Assembly: GCF_034351645.1 (NCBI RefSeq)
Contig: NZ_CP133782.1
Span: forward strand, 1,741,001-1,805,000
Length of the DNA: 64,000 nucleotides
Origin: Pseudomonas sp. DC1.2
GTDB taxonomy: Bacteria > Pseudomonadota > Gammaproteobacteria > Pseudomonadales > Pseudomonadaceae
Reading direction: 5' to 3'
The position numbers and the translations under genes were made by a program. Within the stretch, counting starts at the first letter, position 1; each line of letters opens with the position of its first letter. Below the pieces are notes generated by a model that made no database searches, was not told the origin of the DNA, and worked only from the letters and a program-made list of their open reading frames with translations. Shown here piece after piece: positions 15,888 to 25,572 of this stretch.

Positions 15888-17876
15888 ATGACGTCTGCAA
15901 TCTTCATCCCCGAATTGGGTCAACTGGCGATGATTCTGGCGCTGTGCTTCGCGGTGGTTCAGGCCATCGTGCCATTGCTGGGAGCCTGGCGCGGCGACCG
16001 CTTGTGGATGAGCCTCGCGCAACCGGCTGCCTGGGGCCAGTTTACGTTTCTGGTGTTTGCGTTTGGTAGCCTGACGTATGCCTTCATGACAGACGACTTC
16101 TCTGTCGCCTATGTCGCCAACAACTCCAACAGCGCATTGCCGTGGTACTACAAATTCAGCGCGGTCTGGGGCGCTCACGAAGGGTCGCTACTGCTCTGGG
16201 CGTTGATTCTCGGCGGCTGGACGTTCGCGGTTTCAGTGTTCTCCCGGCAGTTGCCGCAGGTGATGCTGGCGCGGGTACTGGCGGTGATGGGCATGATCAG
16301 CACTGGCTTCCTGCTGTTTTTGATCCTCACCTCCAACCCGTTCGCACGCATCCTGCCGCAGATTCCGGTGGACGGTCACGACCTCAACCCGTTGTTGCAA
16401 GACATTGGCCTGATCGTTCACCCGCCGATGCTCTACATGGGTTATGTCGGTTTCTCCGTGGCGTTTGCTTTTGCCATCGCCGCGTTGCTGGGGGGGCGTC
16501 TTGATGCGGCGTGGGCACGCTGGTCACGCCCTTGGACCATCGTTGCCTGGGCGTTCCTCGGTATCGGTATCACGCTGGGCTCCTGGTGGGCTTACTACGA
16601 ACTCGGCTGGGGCGGCTGGTGGTTCTGGGACCCGGTGGAAAACGCTTCCTTCATGCCCTGGCTGGTGGGCACGGCGCTGATTCACTCGCTGGCGGTCACG
16701 GAAAAACGGGGTGTGTTCAAGAGCTGGACCGTGTTGCTGGCCATCGCTGCGTTTTCATTGAGCTTGCTGGGCACTTTCCTGGTGCGCTCCGGTGTGCTGA
16801 CCTCAGTGCATGCGTTTGCGTCGGACCCTGAGCGCGGGGTGTTCATCCTGATCTTCCTGCTGTTCGTGGTCGGCGGCTCGCTGACGCTGTTTGCTCTGCG
16901 CGCACCGGTGGTCAAGAGCCATGTCGGCTTTAACCTCTGGTCTCGGGAGACCCTGCTGCTGGGCAACAACCTGGTGCTGGTGGTGGCGGCGTCGATGATT
17001 TTGCTTGGCACCTTGTACCCGTTGATCCTCGACGCGATGACGGGCGCCAAGATGTCGGTTGGCCCGCCGTACTTCAATTCCTTGTTCATTCCGTTGATGG
17101 CCTTGCTGATGGTGGTGATGGCCGTTGGCATGCTGGTGCGCTGGAAAGACACCCCGGTCAAATGGCTGGTGGGCATGTTGACCCCGGTGTTGCTCGGCAG
17201 CGCCGCATTGGCGGTTGTCGCGGGTATCGCTTATGGCGATTTCAACTGGGCGGTGATTGCGACGTTCATGCTCGCTGCCTGGGTATTGCTGGCCGGTGTG
17301 CGTGACATCGTCGACAAGACTCGCCACAAAGGCCTGATCAAAGGCCTGCCGACCCTGACCCGCAGTTATTGGGGCATGCAGGTCGCTCACCTCGGCATCG
17401 CCGTGTGTGCCCTCGGCGTCGTGTTGTCGAGCCAGAACAGCGCCGAGCGCGACTTGCGCCTGGCGCCCGGCGAGTCCATGGACCTGGCCGGTTATCACTT
17501 CGTGTTCGAAGGTGCCAAGCACTACGAAGGGCCGAACTTCACGTCCGACAAGGGCACCATTCGGGTGATCCGCAATGGTAAGGAAGTCAGCGTGCTGCAC
17601 CCGGAAAAACGGCTCTATACCGTGCAGAACTCGATGATGACCGAAGCCGGGATCGACGCCGGTTTCACCCGTGACCTCTATGTCGCACTCGGTGAGCCAC
17701 TGGGCGATGGCGCCTGGGCAGTGCGCGTTCACGTCAAACCGTTTGTGCGCTGGATTTGGTTCGGCGGATTGCTCACCGGTTTTGGCGGGTTACTCGCGGC
17801 GCTGGATCGCCGTTATCGGGTCAAGGTTAAAAGCCGCGTGCGTGAAGCGCTCGGCATGACGGGAGCCGTTGCATGA
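15888..17876 (+). CDS. ccmF: Cytochrome c heme lyase subunit CcmF
   Basis: A 662-residue, many-helix membrane protein with the WWD heme-handling motif (GGWWFWDPVENASFMPWL). It is of usual CcmF length and completes heme ligation to apocytochrome c together with CcmH/CcmI. It follows ccmE after 3 bp and overlaps ccmG by ATGA. Confidence 0.96.
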   Translation: MTSAIFIPELGQLAMILALCFAVVQAIVPLLGAWRGDRLWMSLAQPAAWGQFTFLVFAFGSLTYAFMTDDFSVAYVANNSNSALPWYYKFSAVWGAHEGSLLLWALILGGWTFAVSVFSRQLPQVMLARVLAVMGMISTGFLLFLILTSNPFARILPQIPVDGHDLNPLLQDIGLIVHPPMLYMGYVGFSVAFAFAIAALLGGRLDAAWARWSRPWTIVAWAFLGIGITLGSWWAYYELGWGGWWFWDPVENASFMPWLVGTALIHSLAVTEKRGVFKSWTVLLAIAAFSLSLLGTFLVRSGVLTSVHAFASDPERGVFILIFLLFVVGGSLTLFALRAPVVKSHVGFNLWSRETLLLGNNLVLVVAASMILLGTLYPLILDAMTGAKMSVGPPYFNSLFIPLMALLMVVMAVGMLVRWKDTPVKWLVGMLTPVLLGSAALAVVAGIAYGDFNWAVIATFMLAAWVLLAGVRDIVDKTRHKGLIKGLPTLTRSYWGMQVAHLGIAVCALGVVLSSQNSAERDLRLAPGESMDLAGYHFVFEGAKHYEGPNFTSDKGTIRVIRNGKEVSVLHPEKRLYTVQNSMMTEAGIDAGFTRDLYVALGEPLGDGAWAVRVHVKPFVRWIWFGGLLTGFGGLLAALDRRYRVKVKSRVREALGMTGAVA

Positions 17877-18409
17877 GACGTTGGTTGATGCTGTTACCAC
17901 TGGCGATGTTTCTGGTGGTGGCTGTTTTTCTATATCGCGGTCTGTACCTGGACCCGGCCGAGTTGCCCTCGGCCATGATCGGCAAGCCTTTTCCGGAGTT
18001 TTCGCTGCCCGCAGTCCAAGGCGGCAAGACCCTGACCAAGGCGGATATCCTCGGTAAACCGGCGTTGGTCAACGTATGGGGCACCTGGTGCATTTCCTGC
18101 CGGGTCGAGCACCCGGTGTTGAACAAACTGGCGCAGCAGGGCGTGCTGATCTACGGCATCAACTACAAGGACGTTAACGCCGACGCCTTGAAGTGGCTGG
18201 TGGAATTTCACAACCCCTACCAACTGGACATCCGCGACGAGGACGGCTCCCTGGGCCTGAATCTCGGCGTGTACGGCGCCCCGGAAACCTTCTTTATCGA
18301 CGCCAAGGGCATCATCCGCGACAAGTATGTCGGCGTCATTGATGAACAAGTCTGGCGCGAGAAACTGGCGGCCAAATATCAGGCACTGGTCGATGAGGCC
18401 ACGCCATGA
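17873..18409 (+). CDS. ccmG: Thiol:disulfide interchange protein CcmG/DsbE
   Basis: A 178-residue thioredoxin-fold protein with an N-terminal anchor helix. The redox motif is WCISC (Cys73 and Cys76) and a cis-Pro loop is in YGAPETFFID. It reduces the heme-binding cysteines of apocytochrome c or CcmH. Overlaps flank it on both sides. Confidence 0.95.
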   Translation: MRRWLMLLPLAMFLVVAVFLYRGLYLDPAELPSAMIGKPFPEFSLPAVQGGKTLTKADILGKPALVNVWGTWCISCRVEHPVLNKLAQQGVLIYGINYKDVNADALKWLVEFHNPYQLDIRDEDGSLGLNLGVYGAPETFFIDAKGIIRDKYVGVIDEQVWREKLAAKYQALVDEATP

Positions 18410-18876
18410 AGCGCTGGATAGCCGCCGCGGTGCTGGGGTTGAGCATGGCCGGCGTGGCACACGCAGCCATCGACACCTACGAGTTTGCCAAAGACGGTGA
18501 TCGGGAGCGTTTTCGCGAGCTGACCAAAGAACTGCGCTGCCCCAAGTGTCAGAATCAGGACCTTGCCGACTCCAACGCACCGATTGCTGCCGATTTGCGC
18601 AAAGAGATTTTTCGCATGCTGGGCGAGGGCAAGGACAACCAGCAGATCATCGACTTCATGGTCGATCGTTATGGTGATTTCGTCCGCTACAAACCCGCTC
18701 TGAACACCACGACCGCCCTGCTCTGGTTTGGCCCCGCCGGCCTGTTGCTGGGAGGGGTGGTGGTCATCGCCGTGATCGTCCGCCGGCGTCGCGTACAACG
18801 CGATGACGTCCAGGATGAGCTTTCTGCCGAGGAGCGCGAGCGCCTCGACCACCTGTTGGATAAAAACCAAGAATGA
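18406..18876 (+). CDS. ccmH: Cytochrome c biogenesis protein CcmH
   Basis: A 156-residue protein with a signal peptide, a redox motif RCPKC (Cys45 and Cys48) in the family's LRCPKCQNQ context, and one C-terminal membrane helix ([21 protein letters not shown]). It corresponds to the N-terminal half of E. coli CcmH; the TPR half is the separate gene ccmI next. Confidence 0.95.
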   Translation: MKRWIAAAVLGLSMAGVAHAAIDTYEFAKDGDRERFRELTKELRCPKCQNQDLADSNAPIAADLRKEIFRMLGEGKDNQQIIDFMVDRYGDFVRYKPALNTTTALLWFGPAGLLLGGVVVIAVIVRRRRVQRDDVQDELSAEERERLDHLLDKNQE

Positions 18877-20075
18877 TTGATTTCTGGCTCGCTGCAGGTC
18901 TGCTACTTCTGGTTGCCCTGAGTTTTCTGTTGATCCCGGTTTTGCGTGGCCGTCGCGCTCAGCTCGAAGAGGATCGTACTGCCCTGAACGTCGCGCTCTA
19001 TCAAGAACGTGTGGCTGAGTTGCAGACTCAGCAGGAAGAGGGTGTGCTTGACGCTGCGCAAATGGACACCGGTCGCGCTGAAGCTGCGCGCGAATTGCTG
19101 GCCGACACTGAAGGCGTCACTGCGCCGCGTGTGTCGCGCCTGGGCAAGCCGTTGCCGTTACTGGCGGCCATTTTGGTGCCGGTACTGGGACTGGGTTTGT
19201 ACCTGCATTTTGGCGCCAGCGATAAGGTTGAGCTGACCCGTGAGTTCGCCCAGGCGCCTCAGTCAATGGAGGAGATGACCCGGCGCCTGGAACGTGCGGT
19301 AGCCGCGCAACCTGATTCGGCTGAAGGCTTGTATTTTCTTGGCCGCACTTATATGGCTCAAGATCGTCCTGGCGACGCGGCGAAGATCTTCGAGCGTACC
19401 GTCAACCTCGCCGGTCGCCAGCCGGAATTGCTCGGTCAATGGGCGCAGGCTCAGTACTTCGCTGATGGCAAGAAGTGGTCGGACAAGGTTCAAGCCCTTA
19501 CCGACGAAGCATTGAAGGCCGATCCGAAAGAAGTGACCAGCCTTGGCCTGCTCGGCATTGCTGCATTTGAGAGCGAGCGTTACCAGGACGCTATCGACTA
19601 CTGGAATCGCCTGCTGGTGCAATTGCCACCTGACGATAATTCGCGCAGCGCGTTGCAAGGCGGGATCGTGCGCGCCACCGAGAAACTTGAAGCCAGTGGC
19701 CGTCGGGTTGCCCAGGCGCCAGCGGCCAAAGTCGCGGCGCTGCTCAAGGTTCGAGTCGATCTGGCACCCGCCCTCAAGGCCAAGGTCCAGCCCGGCGACA
19801 GCGTGTTCATTTTTGCGCGCGCCACTTCCGGTCCTCCGGCACCGTTGGCGGCCAAGCGGTTGACCGTGGCTGATCTGCCGACGACCGTCGAACTGAGCGA
19901 TGCCGACGCTATGATGCCGCAGTTGAAACTGTCTAACTTCCCTGAAGTCCAACTGGTTGCGCGCATTTCCCGTGCCGGTCAACCGACTGCCGGCGAATGG
20001 GTCGGTCGCAACCAGCCCCTGGCCAGCAGCACCACTGCGCCGCAACACCTGACCATCGACAGCCCGGATAAATAA
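18873..20075 (+). CDS. ccmI: Cytochrome c biogenesis TPR protein CcmI (CycH)
   Basis: A 400-residue protein with two N-terminal membrane helices, TPR-like helical repeats (for example [20 protein letters not shown]) in the middle, and a beta-rich C-terminal domain. It is the apocytochrome c chaperone of the heme lyase complex. It overlaps ccmH by ATGA and is the last recognised ccm gene. Confidence 0.93.
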   Translation: MIDFWLAAGLLLLVALSFLLIPVLRGRRAQLEEDRTALNVALYQERVAELQTQQEEGVLDAAQMDTGRAEAARELLADTEGVTAPRVSRLGKPLPLLAAILVPVLGLGLYLHFGASDKVELTREFAQAPQSMEEMTRRLERAVAAQPDSAEGLYFLGRTYMAQDRPGDAAKIFERTVNLAGRQPELLGQWAQAQYFADGKKWSDKVQALTDEALKADPKEVTSLGLLGIAAFESERYQDAIDYWNRLLVQLPPDDNSRSALQGGIVRATEKLEASGRRVAQAPAAKVAALLKVRVDLAPALKAKVQPGDSVFIFARATSGPPAPLAAKRLTVADLPTTVELSDADAMMPQLKLSNFPEVQLVARISRAGQPTAGEWVGRNQPLASSTTAPQHLTIDSPDK

Positions 20076-20089
20076 TAGGAATCAGCACC

Positions 20090-20488
20090 ATGACCGCCAT
20101 TGCTCGTATCACCCTGCTCAGTCTTGTCCTGGGGTTAAGCGCGTGTGCGGTCCATCGGCCACCTGAACAAACGCTGCCGCCGATCCCACCTTCAGGGCCG
20201 CGCACCACACCGGCCCCGACACCGGATCAGCCGACGACCCCCATCAAATCGTCCAAACCTGTACCGCGGACCTCTGCCAGCTTCGCGCCGCCACCGGGCG
20301 GTAGCAGTCACTGGGATGCCAAGCTGGGCGTCTATGTCCTTGAGGACCAGACCGATACCTTCTATCGCCAGCGCACTTATTACCGCTGGAGCGACGGCTG
20401 GAGCCGTTCGATCAGCCCCAACGGCCCCTGGGAAGCGACGGATATCCATGGCGTTCCGGCCGGGTTGGGACGCCTGCACCAGGATTGA
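20090..20488 (+). CDS. Proline-rich putative lipoprotein
   Basis: A 132-residue protein with a lipoprotein signal: a hydrophobic stretch ending in LSAC, so lipidation at Cys19. A Pro/Thr-rich linker (about residues 25-65) leads to a small globular domain with WDAKLGVYVLEDQ and RTYYRWSDGWSRS. It is 14 bp after ccmI and probably in the same transcript. The function is unknown. Confidence 0.8.
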   Translation: MTAIARITLLSLVLGLSACAVHRPPEQTLPPIPPSGPRTTPAPTPDQPTTPIKSSKPVPRTSASFAPPPGGSSHWDAKLGVYVLEDQTDTFYRQRTYYRWSDGWSRSISPNGPWEATDIHGVPAGLGRLHQD

Positions 20489-20716
20489 GTAATGGCCTGA
20501 GCCTGCGCAGGTCAGGACCGCCTCTGCAACCGTCTCCGTTCAAGGGCTTGAACGACCGGGCCAGTCACTGGTGCGCAACCCATCGAGCGAGATGCCAGCA
20601 TCCATCGGCGGCCTCTTCAGTCGCCGCCACCAGCCCTTCGCGCTGTACAGGCCTGCCCATCACACGCGGTAAAACAACCGGGCGTCGCGCTTTGGATTTT
20701 TGTGCTTGAGTAAATA

Positions 20717-20730
20717 TAACTCTAGGGTTA
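20717..20730. promoter_or_regulatory. Candidate hicAB operator
   Basis: TAACTCTAGGGTTA is a 14 bp inverted repeat with one mismatched pair, 30 bp before hicA, next to an AT-rich stretch (taaatataac) that could be the -10. HicB proteins with a C-terminal ribbon-helix-helix bind such sites and repress their own operon; the assignment is by position only. Confidence 0.5.
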
Positions 20731-20759
20731 TTTTTGTTTGGGCCGGAGCAAGGAGGCGG

Positions 20760-20975
20760 ATGGTGCAAAGTAGGTTATTGATGAAGGAATTGATGGAGGC
20801 GGGCTGGGTGCTGGACCGGGTTGTCGGCAGTCATCATATTTTTACTCACCGTTACAACCCTTACACGATCCCCGTCCCGCATCCAAAAAAGGATTTGCCG
20901 ATCGGTACGGTCAAAAGCATCAGGAGGCGAGCGGGGCTCTATTGCCCGCAAGCCAGTTACGCAGGAGATCCATAA
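20760..20975 (+). CDS. hicA: HicA family toxin
   Basis: A 71-residue double-stranded-RNA-binding-fold protein. The catalytic-type histidine is in VGSHHIFTH (around residue 25) and the end has KSIRRRAGL, both typical of HicA mRNA interferases. The ATG at 20760 has an AAGGAGGC ribosome site; the frame open from 20700 includes the operator. It shares a base with hicB (TAATG). The pair sits alone between the ccm operon and an MFS gene. Confidence 0.88.
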   Translation: MVQSRLLMKELMEAGWVLDRVVGSHHIFTHRYNPYTIPVPHPKKDLPIGTVKSIRRRAGLYCPQASYAGDP

Positions 20976-21379
20976 TGCAATATCCAATCTGTATCGAATG
21001 GGGCGACGAGAGCACCGCCATCGGTATCCAGATCCCCGACATTCCTGGCGCTGTCACGGCCGGGGATTCGTTCGAAGACGCCTATAACGCGGCCGTCGAA
21101 ATTGCCCACATTCTGTTGCAGGAAATAGTGGCGGACGGGGAGACGATTCCAATGCCGACCTCAGCCGCTGTGCATCGTGGCAATCCGGAGTTTGCCGAGA
21201 TGGGCTGGGGGATGCTCGAACTGGACATTTCGCCCTACCTGGGCAAGACCGAGAAGGTCAACGTGACACTGCCCGGTTATGTGATTCAGCGTATCGACCG
21301 GTATGTGCGCGAGCACAACGTTAAAAGTCGCTCTTCTTTTCTGGCGGACGCGGCACTGGAGAAGCTGGTCAGGCACTGA
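20975..21379 (+). CDS. hicB: HicB family antitoxin
   Basis: A 134-residue protein. The N-terminal partial RNase H-like domain reads YPICIEWGDE, then IPGAVTAGDSFEDAYNAA; the C-terminal ribbon-helix-helix domain (about residues 90-130) contains VNVTLPGYVIQRIDRYV. It neutralises HicA and probably represses the operon. It is directly coupled to hicA. Confidence 0.9.
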   Translation: MQYPICIEWGDESTAIGIQIPDIPGAVTAGDSFEDAYNAAVEIAHILLQEIVADGETIPMPTSAAVHRGNPEFAEMGWGMLELDISPYLGKTEKVNVTLPGYVIQRIDRYVREHNVKSRSSFLADAALEKLVRH

Positions 21380-21398
21380 AGGGTGTCAGCTACCTCGC

Positions 21399-21453
21399 CA
21401 TCGCGGGCAAACCTTTGTGCTTAAAGGCTCAAAGCTCGCCCGCGATGTTTTTT
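21399..21453. terminator. Hairpin with T-run between hicB and the MFS gene
   Basis: CATCGCGGGC at 21399-21408 pairs with GCCCGCGATG at 21438-21447 and is followed by six T. The loop is 29 bases and itself contains cctttgtgcttaaagg. It probably ends hicAB transcription; the stem also resembles REP-type sequence. Confidence 0.6.
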
Positions 21454-21458
21454 ATGCG

Positions 21459-22667
21459 TTAAGCCGTCGCCAGCGAAGGCTTCTGCGAAGCACTCAAAAA
21501 GCGCAGTAACGCCAGCAGTGGGAAGGCACTACCCACGATCACGATCCACAACCAACCGCCATGCTCATACACCGCACTGGCCAGCGACGAACCCAATGCC
21601 CCGCCGATGAAGATGCTGGTCATGTACAACGCATTCAGGCGGCTGCGACTTTTCGCGTCGAGGGCGTAGACCGCACGCTGGCCGAGGACCATGTTCATCT
21701 GCACGCAGAAGTCGAGCATGACGCCGGTCACTGCCAGGCCGATGACGCTGTAGAGCGGATGGATGAAGGCCGGTAGGAAACTCAGCGTGGCGAATATCAG
21801 GGCCAGCAGTGACGCGAGGCGGGTGTGCCCGGCATCAGCCAGTCGTCCGGCAATGGGCGCGGCGATGGCACCGATGGCCCCAACCAGAGCGAAGATTGCA
21901 ATCTGGGTTTGGCTCAGACCATGGTTGCGCGCCAACTCCAGGGGCACGGCGGTCCAGAACAGGCTGAACGTGGCGAACATGCAACCCTGGTAAAACGCGC
22001 GCTGACGCAGCACCGGTTGCTGGCGCAGCAACGTCCAGAGAGACCCCAGTAGCTGGCCATAAGAAGCCTTGTGATCAGGCGTGCGCTTGGGAATGGTTAA
22101 CGCAAGCACAATGCTGATCGCGGCCATCAATACCGCCGCAATTACAAACATTGCCCGCCAGCCAAAGTGGTCTGCCACCACGCTGGACACAGGGCGCGCG
22201 AGCAGAATCCCCAACAGCAAACCGCCCATGATCCCGCCGACCACACGGCCGCGAGACTCTTCCGGCGCCAGGTGTGCGGCCAGAGGAATCAGGATCTGCA
22301 CCGAAACTGAGCTGAAACCAACGAGTAGCGAGATCAGTAAAAACACATTGGGCTGATCAGTGAACGCGGCGCCCAGCAAACTGACAATCGCCACCAGGGT
22401 GGTGATAATCATCAGCTTGCGGTTTTCCAGCAGGTCGCCCAGCGGCACCAGGAAGAACAGGCCTAGCGCGTAACCGATCTGCGTCAATGAAACAATGAAG
22501 CTGGCCATGGTGCTGGACAGACCAATGTCCGGCGCGATGAGGCCGATGATCGGTTGAGCGTAATAGATGTTGGCAACGATGGCGCCGCAGCAAAAGGCAA
22601 ACAGCAGCACCATGCCGCGGGTCATTGTTACGGTGCTGGTGTGGGGCACCTGGGTCGCTGGATTCAT
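21459..22667 (-). CDS. MFS transporter
   Basis: A 402-residue protein with about 12 hydrophobic helices. The cytoplasmic loop 2-3 has the MFS pattern GDLLENRKL. Residues around ESRGRVVG and the second-half GRLADAGHTR fit drug/metabolite exporters of the major facilitator family. The substrate is unknown. It is a single gene, convergent with hicB. Confidence 0.88.
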   Translation of the reverse strand: MNPATQVPHTSTVTMTRGMVLLFAFCCGAIVANIYYAQPIIGLIAPDIGLSSTMASFIVSLTQIGYALGLFFLVPLGDLLENRKLMIITTLVAIVSLLGAAFTDQPNVFLLISLLVGFSSVSVQILIPLAAHLAPEESRGRVVGGIMGGLLLGILLARPVSSVVADHFGWRAMFVIAAVLMAAISIVLALTIPKRTPDHKASYGQLLGSLWTLLRQQPVLRQRAFYQGCMFATFSLFWTAVPLELARNHGLSQTQIAIFALVGAIGAIAAPIAGRLADAGHTRLASLLALIFATLSFLPAFIHPLYSVIGLAVTGVMLDFCVQMNMVLGQRAVYALDAKSRSRLNALYMTSIFIGGALGSSLASAVYEHGGWLWIVIVGSAFPLLALLRFLSASQKPSLATA

Positions 22668-22923
22668 AACGTGTCTCGCTGAACGGAGGAATGCGCGCAG
22701 GCTAAAGGGCTGGCCAAAACGGCGGAAGAGCGGATCGATTGATAGTCATCATTGCTCTGAGGAATGATCACGGAGCATTGTTGCGGCGGGTCGCGGATTT
22801 GCCCGTCCCGAGGAATGCCTGCGATGATACATTCACTTACATCCTGTTCGATAGCGTGCTTCTCTTTTCAACCTGCAGGTGTTTATCCCCCTGCGCTTTC
22901 TTAACGCTCCATTACCGGAAGCT

Positions 22924-23559
22924 ATGTCCATGAATGTGAAGTTCCGTCACCTGATTCGCGGCGTCTCGGCGTTTACTTTGATCACCTTATTCACCTCCGG
23001 CCTGGCGCACGCCGAAGACGCACCCGGCATGCGCATCGGCGTGCGCGGCGAGATCACTGGCGTCAGCGCCGACGCCTTGAAAGTCCATGCCAACAGCGGC
23101 GAAAACGTGACCATCAACTTGACCAAGGACACCAAAGTCCGCGCCGTCACGCTGGCCAATATCGAAGACATCAAGCCAGGGAGCTACATTGGTTCTGCCG
23201 CTGTTCCTCAGGCCGACGGCACACTCAAGGCATTGGAAGTTCATGTATTCCCACCGGAACTGGCTGGCAGCGGGGAAGGCCATCGGCCTTTCGACCTGGC
23301 CAAAGGTAGCAGCATGACCAATGGCAGCGTCGGCGATCTGGTGGTCAGTAATGGCCGTACCTTGACCGTCAACTACAAGGGTGGCCAGCAGAAGATTCTG
23401 GTGCCGGAAGACGTGCCTATCGTCAACCTGATGCCCGGTGATCGCAGCCTGCTCAAGGTCGGGGCCAAGATCGTGATGTTTGTGACTCAAAGTGCCGACG
23501 GTACGCTCACGGCCCAGTCGATTTCTGCCGGCAAGGATGGCTTGAAACCGCCGATGTGA
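22924..23559 (+). CDS. Periplasmic beta-rich protein, DUF5666-like
   Basis: About 211 residues with a cleavable signal peptide ending AHAED. The mature part has repeated short beta units such as RGEITGVSADALKV and SVGDLVVSNGRTLTVNY, which resemble DUF5666-type OB-like repeats. The start at 22924 is preceded by GGAAGC; ATG 22930 is an alternative. The function is unknown, and no operon partner is visible. Confidence 0.65.
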   Translation: MSMNVKFRHLIRGVSAFTLITLFTSGLAHAEDAPGMRIGVRGEITGVSADALKVHANSGENVTINLTKDTKVRAVTLANIEDIKPGSYIGSAAVPQADGTLKALEVHVFPPELAGSGEGHRPFDLAKGSSMTNGSVGDLVVSNGRTLTVNYKGGQQKILVPEDVPIVNLMPGDRSLLKVGAKIVMFVTQSADGTLTAQSISAGKDGLKPPM

Positions 23560-23580
23560 CGGCGAGCAATTGCGGTCCAC

Positions 23581-23613
23581 AAAAAAGGCGACCGTTGCAG
23601 GTCGCCTTTTTCA
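23581..23613. terminator. Bidirectional terminator
   Basis: AAAAAAGGCGACC-gttgca-GGTCGCCTTTTT, a perfect stem flanked by A and T runs, between the convergent DUF5666-like and sulfate-binding genes. Confidence 0.9.
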
Positions 23614-23626
23614 TCGGTCTCAGCGC

Positions 23627-24622
23627 TTACTGCGCATAAATCTGATCGAAGATCCCGCCATCGTTGAAGTGCGTTTTCTGGACGGTGCGCCAGTCACCAA
23701 ACGTTTTTTCGACTGACAGGAAGTCCACTTTCGGGAAGCGGTCCGTGTATTTGGCCAGCACCGCCGGGTCACGCGGGCGCAGGTAGTTCGCCGCCGCAAT
23801 TTCCTGGCCTTCCGGCGACCAGAGGTATTTGAGATATTCCTCGGCCACCGCGCGGGTGCCTTTTTTATCGACGACTTTATCCACCACGCTCACCGGTGGC
23901 TCGGCCTCGGCGGAAACACTCGGGTAGATCACTTCAAACTGGTCGCGGCCAAACTCACGAGCAATCATTTCTGCTTCGTTTTCGAAGGTCACCAGTACGT
24001 CGCCGATCTGGTTAGTCATGAACGTGGTCGTTGCCGCGCGGCCACCGGTATCCAGCACCGGGGCTTGTTTGAACAGTTTGCCGACGAAGGCTTTGGCTTT
24101 GTTTTCGTCTCCGCCGTTTTTCAGCACATAGCCCCAGGCCGAGAGGTAGGTGTAGCGGCCATTACCTGACGTTTTCGGGTTTGGCACGATCACTTGCACG
24201 CCGTCCTTGAGTAGGTCGGGCCAGTCTTTCAGGGCTTTTGGGTTGCCCTTGCGAACGATGAACACGGTGGCTGAGGTGAATGGCGCGCTGTTATTCGGCA
24301 AGCGTGTCACCCAGTTTTCGGGTACCAGTTTGCCGTTGTCCGCCAGGGCGTTGATGTCGGTGGCCATGTTCATCGTAATGACGTCAGCCGGCAGGCCGTC
24401 GATGACTGAGCGCGCCTGTTTGCTGGAGCCGCCAAAAGACATCTGCAAGGTGATGTTTTCGTTGTGCTCGGCTTGCCAGTGTTTCTGAAAGGCAGCGTTG
24501 TAGTCTTTGTAGAAATCGCGCATCACGTCGTAGGAAACGTTGAGCAGGGTCGGTGCGGCCTGGGCCATGCTGGCCAGCGTAAGGCCGGCGGCAAGAAGTG
24601 AGGCGCCAAAGAATTTTTTCAC
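23627..24622 (-). CDS. sbp: Sulfate-binding periplasmic protein
   Basis: A 331-residue protein with a signal peptide (cut after AQA) and the Sbp/CysP hallmarks: LLNVSYDVMRDFYKDYN at the mature start, FGGSSKQARSV, VPNPKTSGNGRYTYL and WSPEGQEIAA. It captures sulfate for the CysTWA ABC transporter, whose genes are not in the window. Such genes are usually induced by sulfur limitation through CysB. Confidence 0.93.
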   Translation of the reverse strand: MKKFFGASLLAAGLTLASMAQAAPTLLNVSYDVMRDFYKDYNAAFQKHWQAEHNENITLQMSFGGSSKQARSVIDGLPADVITMNMATDINALADNGKLVPENWVTRLPNNSAPFTSATVFIVRKGNPKALKDWPDLLKDGVQVIVPNPKTSGNGRYTYLSAWGYVLKNGGDENKAKAFVGKLFKQAPVLDTGGRAATTTFMTNQIGDVLVTFENEAEMIAREFGRDQFEVIYPSVSAEAEPPVSVVDKVVDKKGTRAVAEEYLKYLWSPEGQEIAAANYLRPRDPAVLAKYTDRFPKVDFLSVEKTFGDWRTVQKTHFNDGGIFDQIYAQ

Positions 24623-24726
24623 TGCGCATTCCTTTGTTTTATAAATGTCAGGCCTGAAATTGAGGCAATTTGCCAGCGACTATAGCGGGTGCCTCAAAGT
24701 CCTTTAAAGATTAAAAAGTGCTGTGC

Positions 24727-25551
24727 TTATTCCATTTTTTTGAACAGTGCATTGCCGCACCGTGAGCAAAACGCTGCACTGGGTTCGTGGCTGCTTTTCT
24801 CGCATACCGGGCAGTTGTGTTGCTGTTGTTCGCCGCGCATCGCACTGGCCAGTTCAGCGGTGAAAATCCCGGTCGGGACGGCGATGATCGAATAACCGGT
24901 GATCATCACCATCGACGAAATTATTTGCCCCAGTACGGTCTTCGGCACGATGTCGCCATAGCCTACGGTGGTCAACGTGACGATCGCCCAGTAGATGCCT
25001 TTCGGGATACTGGTAAAGCCATGTTCCGGGCCTTCTACCACATACATCAAGGTGCCAAACACGGTCACCAGCGTGCAGACGCCGAGCAGAAACACGAGGA
25101 TTTTCTGCTTGCTGCCCCGCAGGGCGTCGAGCAGGTAATGGGCCTGCTTCAGGTAGGGGCCGAGTTTGAGCACTCGGAAAATCCGCAACATCCGGATGAT
25201 GCGAATGATCAGCAGGTACTGCGCGTCGCTGTAATACAGCGCGAGAATACCCGGCACGATCGCCAGTAAATCCACCAGCCCGTAAAAGCTGAAGGCGTAA
25301 CGCAGCGGCTTGGGCGAGCAGTAAAGACGCAGGATGTACTCGCCCAAAAAGATGACCGTGAAACCCCACTCGATGTACGCCAACAGGTCGGCGTAGTTCT
25401 GGTGAACGGTGTCGATGCTGTCCATGATCACGATCACCAGACTGGCGAGAATGATCAGCAACAGAGTGCTGTCAAAGCGCCGGCCCGCCACCGTATCGGT
25501 CTGGAAAATCATCACATACAGGCGATTACGCCACGTGTCGTTGCGGTTCAT
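24727..25551 (-). CDS. Voltage-gated potassium channel with zinc-ribbon tail
   Basis: A 274-residue six-helix channel. The voltage sensor S4 is RIIRMLRIFRVLKL (about residues 137-150), and the selectivity filter is TVGYGD. After the last helix, a short tail carries two Cys pairs (NCPVCEKS and FCSRCG), which look like a zinc ribbon. Kv-type K+ channels of this length are common in pseudomonads. The tail may regulate gating, but no data in the sequence prove it. Confidence 0.92.
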   Translation of the reverse strand: MNRNDTWRNRLYVMIFQTDTVAGRRFDSTLLLIILASLVIVIMDSIDTVHQNYADLLAYIEWGFTVIFLGEYILRLYCSPKPLRYAFSFYGLVDLLAIVPGILALYYSDAQYLLIIRIIRMLRIFRVLKLGPYLKQAHYLLDALRGSKQKILVFLLGVCTLVTVFGTLMYVVEGPEHGFTSIPKGIYWAIVTLTTVGYGDIVPKTVLGQIISSMVMITGYSIIAVPTGIFTAELASAMRGEQQQHNCPVCEKSSHEPSAAFCSRCGNALFKKME

Positions 25552-25572
25552 GCCGTTCGCCTTGACCCTAAA

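Noticed and set aside
20489..20699. Gene in the gap between the lipoprotein and hicA
   Set aside because: The short frames here lack ribosome sites and protein-like composition; nothing could be supported.
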